Shown: positions 59,562-64,000 of the stretch, piece after piece
Numbering within the stretch: position 1 is the first letter of the stretch
Layout: each line of letters begins with the position of its first letter
DNA from: Nonomuraea sp. SYSU D8015
Lineage (GTDB): Bacteria; Actinomycetota; Actinomycetes; Streptosporangiales; Streptosporangiaceae
Assembly: GCF_008065375.1 (NCBI RefSeq)
Contig: NZ_VJYI01000002.1
Location: forward strand, 1,116,001-1,180,000
Direction: 5' to 3'
DNA: 64,000 bases
Made by a program: the position numbers and the translations under genes
Notes under the pieces: generated by a model
Databases searched by the model: none
What the model was told of the DNA's origin: nothing
Seen by the model: only the letters and a program-made list of their open reading frames with translations

Positions 59562-60758
59562 TCAGGCGGCGTCGCGGTGGTGGGCGCGGTCCCGGGGTGG
59601 GACGGCGAGGTCGGCGCCGCGCGGATGGGGATAGGGATCGTTCCCGTGCAGGCCGGCGGTCTGGATGGCGCGGCTGATGTCGCTGGGCGTGAGGAGCCCG
59701 ACGAGGCGGCCGGAGGTGTCGAGCACCACGGCCCGCCCGTCCGCGCAGCCGCCCATCCGCCCCAGCAGGCCGGTCAGCGGCTCGTCGGGCACGGCCCGGG
59801 GCACGTCGCCGGGCGGGCAGGCGATGTCGCGCAGCCGGGTCGTCGCCCGCTCCGCGGGTGCCACCTGGCGGATGCGGTTGAGCGTCACCAGGCCGAGGAA
59901 TGCGCCGTCCACGTCCACGAGGGGGTACGTGGACAGGCGCCGGCTCATCACCAGCCGATCGATCAGACCGGACACCGTCTCGTCCGGGTGGGCGACGACG
60001 GGATGGGGGGACATCACGTCCCCGACCCGCACCCCGTGGAGGGTGGCGCCGAGCTGCGCCTGCTGCTCTTCGGCGCTGGCCGCGTTGACCAGGAACAGCC
60101 CGATCAGGACGAGCCACAGCCCCTGGAAGCCGAGCCCGGTGAGGACCTGCACGAAGCCCAGCGCGATGAGCACGTACCCGAACACCCGGCCCGCGCGTGC
60201 GGCGGCGATGGCGGCCCGGATTCGATCGCCCCAGCGGGCCCAGAGCGCGGCGCGCAACACCCGGCCGCCGTCCAGCGGCGCGGCCGGGACCAGGTTGAAG
60301 ACGGCCAGCAGCACGTTGACCCCGGCCAGGTAGGCGAACATCCCGGCCGCCAGCGGCGCGCCGGAGACCAGCAGCGCCAGGACGCCGAACAGCACCCCGC
60401 ACGCCAGGCTGGCCACGGGCCCCACGACGGCGATCCGCAGGTCGGCGCCCGGCGTCCGGGGCTCGCTGCGGAGCTCGGCCACCCCGCCGAGCAGCCAGAG
60501 CGTGATCTGCGGCACCTCGATGCCGTGCCGCCTGGCCACCAGGGCGTGCGCGAGCTCGTGGGCCAGCAGCGAGACCATGAACAACACGGCCGAGGCCAGC
60601 CCGGCCAGCATGTACGCCGTCAGGGAGTAGCCGGGGAACACGACGGGGAAACGCCCGAAGGCCAGGCCGACCACCAGGATCAGCACGATGAACAGCACGC
60701 TGACGTTGAGCCCGACGACGACCCCGCCGATGCGGCCCAGCCGGAACGATGAACGCAT
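59562..60758 (-). CDS. Site-2 protease (M50) family membrane protein with two CBS domains
   Basis: 398 residues. The membrane metalloprotease part has about six spans, with the zinc motif LLAHELAHALVARRHG and the second metal site NLVPAAPLDGGRVLRAALWA. A pair of CBS domains follows from about residue 245 (VGDVMSPHPVVAHPDETVSG ... AVVLDTSGRLVGLLTPSDIS), which may bind adenosine nucleotides and regulate cleavage. Such proteases cut membrane-bound regulators. No anti-sigma gene is adjacent. It starts MRSSFRLGRIGGVVVGLNVS, as in the family. Confidence 0.92.
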   Translation of the reverse strand: MRSSFRLGRIGGVVVGLNVSVLFIVLILVVGLAFGRFPVVFPGYSLTAYMLAGLASAVLFMVSLLAHELAHALVARRHGIEVPQITLWLLGGVAELRSEPRTPGADLRIAVVGPVASLACGVLFGVLALLVSGAPLAAGMFAYLAGVNVLLAVFNLVPAAPLDGGRVLRAALWARWGDRIRAAIAAARAGRVFGYVLIALGFVQVLTGLGFQGLWLVLIGLFLVNAASAEEQQAQLGATLHGVRVGDVMSPHPVVAHPDETVSGLIDRLVMSRRLSTYPLVDVDGAFLGLVTLNRIRQVAPAERATTRLRDIACPPGDVPRAVPDEPLTGLLGRMGGCADGRAVVLDTSGRLVGLLTPSDISRAIQTAGLHGNDPYPHPRGADLAVPPRDRAHHRDAA

Positions 60759-60866
60759 CTGGCCTTTCCCTTCGCAATCAGCGTCTACCAGGTCGGGCTA
60801 CCCGGGTGGAGGTGCGGAAACCTGCTTCTGTTTCGTGAAGGTCCGCACGGGTACGGCGTGATGTTC

Positions 60867-61838
60867 ATGAGGCTTAAGGACAAGGTCGTCGTGGTCACCG
60901 GGGCGTCCAGCGGCATCGGCAGGGCGACGGCGCGGGCCTTCGCCGCCAGAGGAGCCGCCGTGGTGCTGGCCGCCCGCGGCGAGGAGGCGCTGGACGAGGC
61001 CAGGCGCGAATGCGCGGACGCCGGGGGAGAGGCGCTGGCCGTCCCCACCGACGTGACCGACGCCCAGGCCGTGAAGGAGCTGGCCCAGGGGGCGGTCGAG
61101 CGGTTCGGGCGGATCGACGTGTGGGTGAACTGCGCGGCGGTGACCGCGTTCGGGGCGTTCTCGGAGGTGCCGCTTGCGGACTTCCGGCGGGTGCTGGAGG
61201 TCAACGTCATGGGGTACGTGCACGGCGCCCGCGCGGCGCTGCCGTACCTGCGGGATCAGGGCCGGGGCGTGCTGGTGAACGTGTCGTCCGTGGCCGGTGC
61301 GGTGGCGCAGCCGTACACGTCGGCGTACTGCATGACCAAGGCCGCCATCCGGTCGCTCGGCGCGAGCCTGCGGCAGGAACTGCGGCTGGAGGGCTCACGC
61401 GGCGTCAAGGTGTGCACGGTGCTGCCCGGTTCCATCGACACGCCGCTCTTCCAGCACGCCGCGAACTACACCGGCCGTGAGGTGCGGGCCATGCCCCCGG
61501 TGTACACGGCCGAGCGGGTCGCCCGGGCGATCGTGGACCTCGCACGGTGGCCGCGCCGCGAGGTCGTGGTCGGGCCCATGGCCCGCAACATGAGCCTGCA
61601 GGTGAAGGCGACCCCGGGGCTGACCGAGCGGATGATGGCCGCGCAGGTGGACCGCACGCATCTGTCCAGGAAGCACCCCGCGCCCGCGGACACCGGCAAC
61701 CTGTACGAGCCGGACGCCGGTCCCGGCTCCGTCGCCGGCGGGTGGCACGGCGCCCGCAAGACGCTGATACGACGCGCCCTGACGGCCGCGGCGCTGGTCG
61801 GGACCGTGGCCTACGTACGACGTCGCGCACTCCAGTGA
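60867..61838 (+). CDS. Short-chain dehydrogenase with C-terminal membrane-tail-like extension
   Basis: 323-residue SDR. The cofactor loop is VVVTGASSGIGRATA, the active site has Ser in LVNVSSVAGA, Tyr in SAYCMTKAAI, and the Asn in VWVNCAAV (NNAG replaced by NCAA). A C-terminal extension of about 75 residues ends in a hydrophobic stretch TAAALVGTVAYVRRR, as in membrane-associated SDRs. I chose ATG 60867, closest to the Rossmann start; GTG 60858 and ATG 60861 are equal. It is followed after 20 bases by an unknown 464-residue protein, probably in one operon. Confidence 0.88.
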   Translation: MRLKDKVVVVTGASSGIGRATARAFAARGAAVVLAARGEEALDEARRECADAGGEALAVPTDVTDAQAVKELAQGAVERFGRIDVWVNCAAVTAFGAFSEVPLADFRRVLEVNVMGYVHGARAALPYLRDQGRGVLVNVSSVAGAVAQPYTSAYCMTKAAIRSLGASLRQELRLEGSRGVKVCTVLPGSIDTPLFQHAANYTGREVRAMPPVYTAERVARAIVDLARWPRREVVVGPMARNMSLQVKATPGLTERMMAAQVDRTHLSRKHPAPADTGNLYEPDAGPGSVAGGWHGARKTLIRRALTAAALVGTVAYVRRRALQ

Positions 61839-61858
61839 CCGGCAGGAAGGGAGCATCC

Positions 61859-63253
61859 ATGCGCCGCCGCCTGCGTGCCGCCCGGGAACAGGTCGACTTC
61901 GACTCCTCCGTCAACATGGTGCGGGCACTGGGCCGGTTCCTGCGGGGCAAGGACCACAGGGCCATGTCGGTGGGGCCCGGCTCGCGTACGCTGGCGGCCC
62001 TGGCCACGGCGCCGCCCGCGCGGGTGCGTCGGCTGACGTTCCGGGCCATGGGTTACCTCCAGGGGCTGCCGCTGCAGAGGGCACGGCAGATCCGCCAGGA
62101 GGATCTGGACCACTGGGTCGTCCGGCAGTACGGGCCCGGCCCCTTCCCCGCCGTGGTCGTCGGCGCGGCCAGCGGCGCGGCCCTCCACCTGGCGGCCGCC
62201 CTCGGGGCGCCGTTCCTGCCGCAGACCACGCTGGTCGCGGTGCGGGACGTGGCCACGCACCCCGACGACCCGGTCGGGGCCATGCACGCGCTCGCACCGA
62301 CCGCCCGGCTGATCGCGGAGAACAACCCGGACCTGTCCGTCTACCACATGCACGATCCGGCGCAGGACCGCCCGATGCTGGAGGCGATGGCCTACATGCG
62401 GCTCAAACGGCTGCGGTTGGGCCGGGCCTACGAGCGGTTCCTGGAGGAGCGGCTGGTCGAGGGAGGCACCGTCATCCTGCTCGACTGCACCAGGACCTGG
62501 CGCTCCACCGCGACCGGCGAGCGGAGCTGCTTCCAGTTCGGCTGTCTGGGCGGGCTGACGGAGGAGGAGTACTTCGACGGCGACGAGCGTGTCACGCGTT
62601 ACCTGGAGGACGAGGGCTCGCCCCGCCGCCGCTGGGAGCCTCCCGAGCCGGACGACAAGCGCGCGGAGGCCGAGTGGGGCCTTGACGCCGCCATCGTCCC
62701 CGACCTGGAGGAGCTGGCCGAGCGGCACGGCCACCGGCTGCGCCGGCTGTCCTTCCCCGAGCCGCAGGACCTCAGCCCGTTCGTCGCCGACCTGTACCGC
62801 TGGTGGCACCGCCGCCGCGACCTGCCCGCCGACCGGCTCGTGGTCGAGTCGTACGTGCAGGCGGATCCGCACTGGATGCTGCGTACGGGGTCGGTGCCGT
62901 TCTGGATGCGGTTCAACATGGGCAGCGACTACGAGGAGCTCGACAGTTACCTGAGGTCCGCGCAGCCGTACCGGTCGATCCATCTCAATGTCTTCTCCCA
63001 GGGACTCTGGTCGCCCGCCGTCGTGCCGATCCCGCAGTGGCAGGAGCTGATCAGCCGGTACGCCACGGAACAGGCGGAGATCATCGGTGTGGACACCCGC
63101 GCCTACCCCTCCGACACCGGCAGCTCCCTGCGCTACCAGCCCGCCTATCGCGCACTCCCCGCCCGCCACCCGATGCCGCCCCCGCTGCCCCCTGCCGCCG
63201 TCGACGACTTCCTCGCCCAGGCCGGCACGGATTACACCCTCACCTGGCGCTGA
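61859..63253 (+). CDS. Hypothetical protein, 464 residues, partner of the SDR gene
   Basis: Not recognised. Soluble, starting MRRRLRAAREQVDFDSSVNM. A core around residues 90-130 (PAVVVGAASGAALHLAAALG, APFLPQTTLVAV) has the look of a hydrolase or Rossmann elbow, but no GxSxG triad is evident. Other regions are VILLDCTRTWRSTATGERSC and a long C-terminal part WMRFNMGSDYEELDSYLRSA. AGGAAGGGAG lies before the ATG. The tight link to the SDR gene suggests one pathway, perhaps a lipid or polyketide step; that is inference only. Confidence 0.7.
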   Translation: MRRRLRAAREQVDFDSSVNMVRALGRFLRGKDHRAMSVGPGSRTLAALATAPPARVRRLTFRAMGYLQGLPLQRARQIRQEDLDHWVVRQYGPGPFPAVVVGAASGAALHLAAALGAPFLPQTTLVAVRDVATHPDDPVGAMHALAPTARLIAENNPDLSVYHMHDPAQDRPMLEAMAYMRLKRLRLGRAYERFLEERLVEGGTVILLDCTRTWRSTATGERSCFQFGCLGGLTEEEYFDGDERVTRYLEDEGSPRRRWEPPEPDDKRAEAEWGLDAAIVPDLEELAERHGHRLRRLSFPEPQDLSPFVADLYRWWHRRRDLPADRLVVESYVQADPHWMLRTGSVPFWMRFNMGSDYEELDSYLRSAQPYRSIHLNVFSQGLWSPAVVPIPQWQELISRYATEQAEIIGVDTRAYPSDTGSSLRYQPAYRALPARHPMPPPLPPAAVDDFLAQAGTDYTLTWR

Positions 63254-63453
63254 AAGCGGCTTCCCAGGAGCGAGCCGGTCGAGCCGCGCCCCCGATCGTG
63301 CTGGCCCGGCTGCCGCTCGCGGATCTGGAGCGGGGAACGCCATGACTGAGTCCGTACCGCAGGCTGGGCCCGCGAGGTGCATTTGTGGGGAAACGTGAAC
63401 CTTTGATCCAGGGACGCCGTACCTCACCGTGAAACCGAGGTGGGGAGGCGCAC

Positions 63454-64000
63454 GTGCGGATCGCGGCCCTGGGCGCGGGTTTGCTGCTGTCGGTGACGTT
63501 GGTGGCCGGGCCCGCGGACGCGCACGGCGCGCTCGAGAGCCCGCTCAGCCGGGCGGCCGCCTGCGGCGAGACGTCCGTGAGGTCGGCGGCCTGCCGCGCG
63601 GCCCAGAAGACGACCGGCTCCGCCCTCCCCAAGGAGTGGGACAACCTGCGGGTGTCGAACGTCGCGGGCCGGGACCGGCAGATGATCCCGGACGGCAAGT
63701 TGTGCAGTGGCGGGCTCCCCGAGTTCAGAGGGCTCGACCTGGCCCGCCGCGACTGGCCGGCCACCACCGTCAAGCCCGGGGTCCAGTTCACGTTCAAGTA
63801 CCGCGGGACGATCCCGCACAAGGGCACGTTCCGCTTCTACGTCACGAAGAAGGGCTACGACCCCGCCGGGCCGCTGAAGTGGTCCGATCTGGAAGGCAAG
63901 CCGTTCCTGCAGGCCAAGGACCCGAAGCTGGTCGACGGCGCGTACCTCATCAAGGGCCGCATGCCCACCGGCCGGACGGGCCGCCACCTCATATACACGA
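63454..64000 (+). CDS. Lytic polysaccharide monooxygenase AA10, truncated at the right edge
   Basis: 182 visible codons. A signal peptide (VRIAALGAGLLLSVTLVAGP to ADA) ends so that the mature protein starts HGALESPLSRAAAC, with the N-terminal His that forms the copper histidine brace. The fold then follows AA10 chitin- or cellulose-active enzymes (LCSGGLPEFRGLDLARRDWP, FTFKYRGTIPHKGTFRFYVT); the second His and later Tyr/Phe are at or beyond the edge. It is secreted and cuts crystalline polysaccharide with oxygen or peroxide. GTG at 63454 has GGGGAGG upstream. 63254-63453 shows no other feature. Confidence 0.92.
   Translation, partial: MRIAALGAGLLLSVTLVAGPADAHGALESPLSRAAACGETSVRSAACRAAQKTTGSALPKEWDNLRVSNVAGRDRQMIPDGKLCSGGLPEFRGLDLARRDWPATTVKPGVQFTFKYRGTIPHKGTFRFYVTKKGYDPAGPLKWSDLEGKPFLQAKDPKLVDGAYLIKGRMPTGRTGRHLIYT

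Noticed and set aside
1..64000. Search for tRNA, rRNA, CRISPR arrays, IS elements and integrases
   Set aside because: No T-loop or conserved rRNA stretches, no regularly spaced short repeats, and no transposase or recombinase motif were seen on either strand. Small RNAs cannot be excluded by eye.

Overview
The window is high-GC DNA (about 70% by eye), gene-dense, rich in GTG and TTG starts, SARP/LuxR/TetR/LacI/XRE regulators, DUF574-type methyltransferases and secreted polysaccharide enzymes. This points to a filamentous actinomycete. The many Methyltransf_19 paralogues and the mix of families make a Streptosporangiales genus such as Nonomuraea plausible, but that is an inference. No rRNA, tRNA, CRISPR array, transposase or integrase was seen. 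Both edges cut genes: an amidase on the left and an AA10 polysaccharide monooxygenase on the right.

Layout. 1-10 kb: amidase fragment, first Methyltransf_19 gene, a secreted protein, an FAD monooxygenase behind a large SARP/NB-ARC regulator, a short-chain dehydrogenase remnant, and a translationally coupled pair (AAA+ ATPase plus TPR membrane protein). 10-16 kb: membrane protein, Ohr peroxidase with divergent TetR repressor and tandem operators, TauE/SafE and MFS transporters, an epimerase-like protein and an AEC permease. 16-25 kb: a sigma factor lacking region 4 followed by a frameshifted membrane protein, an APH-like kinase, a cytochrome P450, a large nSTAND ATPase regulator, and an SDR/TetR divergent pair with a long palindromic operator. 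The TetR gene runs into an aberrant poly-G tract. 25-33 kb: two ABC exporters (one with an FMN reductase, one with a TetR regulator), the second Methyltransf_19 gene and a secreted protein.

33-40 kb is a plant cell-wall sugar locus: pectate lyase, LacI regulator with clear operators, two CUT1 permeases, a GH43 glycosidase and a sugar-binding lipoprotein, the last four joined by ATGA overlaps. It has no ATPase gene. 39.8-44 kb holds the third Methyltransf_19 gene, a six-repeat propeller-like protein, a lipase-like protein and a broken AraC gene. 44-49 kb: Hsp20 with four small companion genes including DUF2267, a decayed serine hydrolase and a two-component system.

The most striking system is at 49.6-53.0 kb: a family 2B encapsulin shell protein with a built-in cyclic-nucleotide-binding domain, a 2-methylisoborneol-synthase-type terpene cyclase and a geranyl-diphosphate C-methyltransferase. 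Together they are predicted to methylate GPP and cyclise it inside a protein nanocompartment, giving an earthy odorant. 53-64 kb: HtrA-type protease, a NodS-like methyltransferase, STAS protein, two XRE-cupin regulators with sharp palindromic operators, a CGNR regulator fused by a GTGA overlap to a tyrosine phosphatase, a PAT-type acetyltransferase, a site-2 protease with CBS domains, an SDR with an orphan 464-residue partner, and the truncated AA10 gene.

Several genes look degraded (SDR remnant, AraC, serine hydrolase, disulfide-oxidoreductase remnant) and two have homopolymer-G anomalies that may be sequencing faults. All functions are read from motifs and context; no database search was possible.
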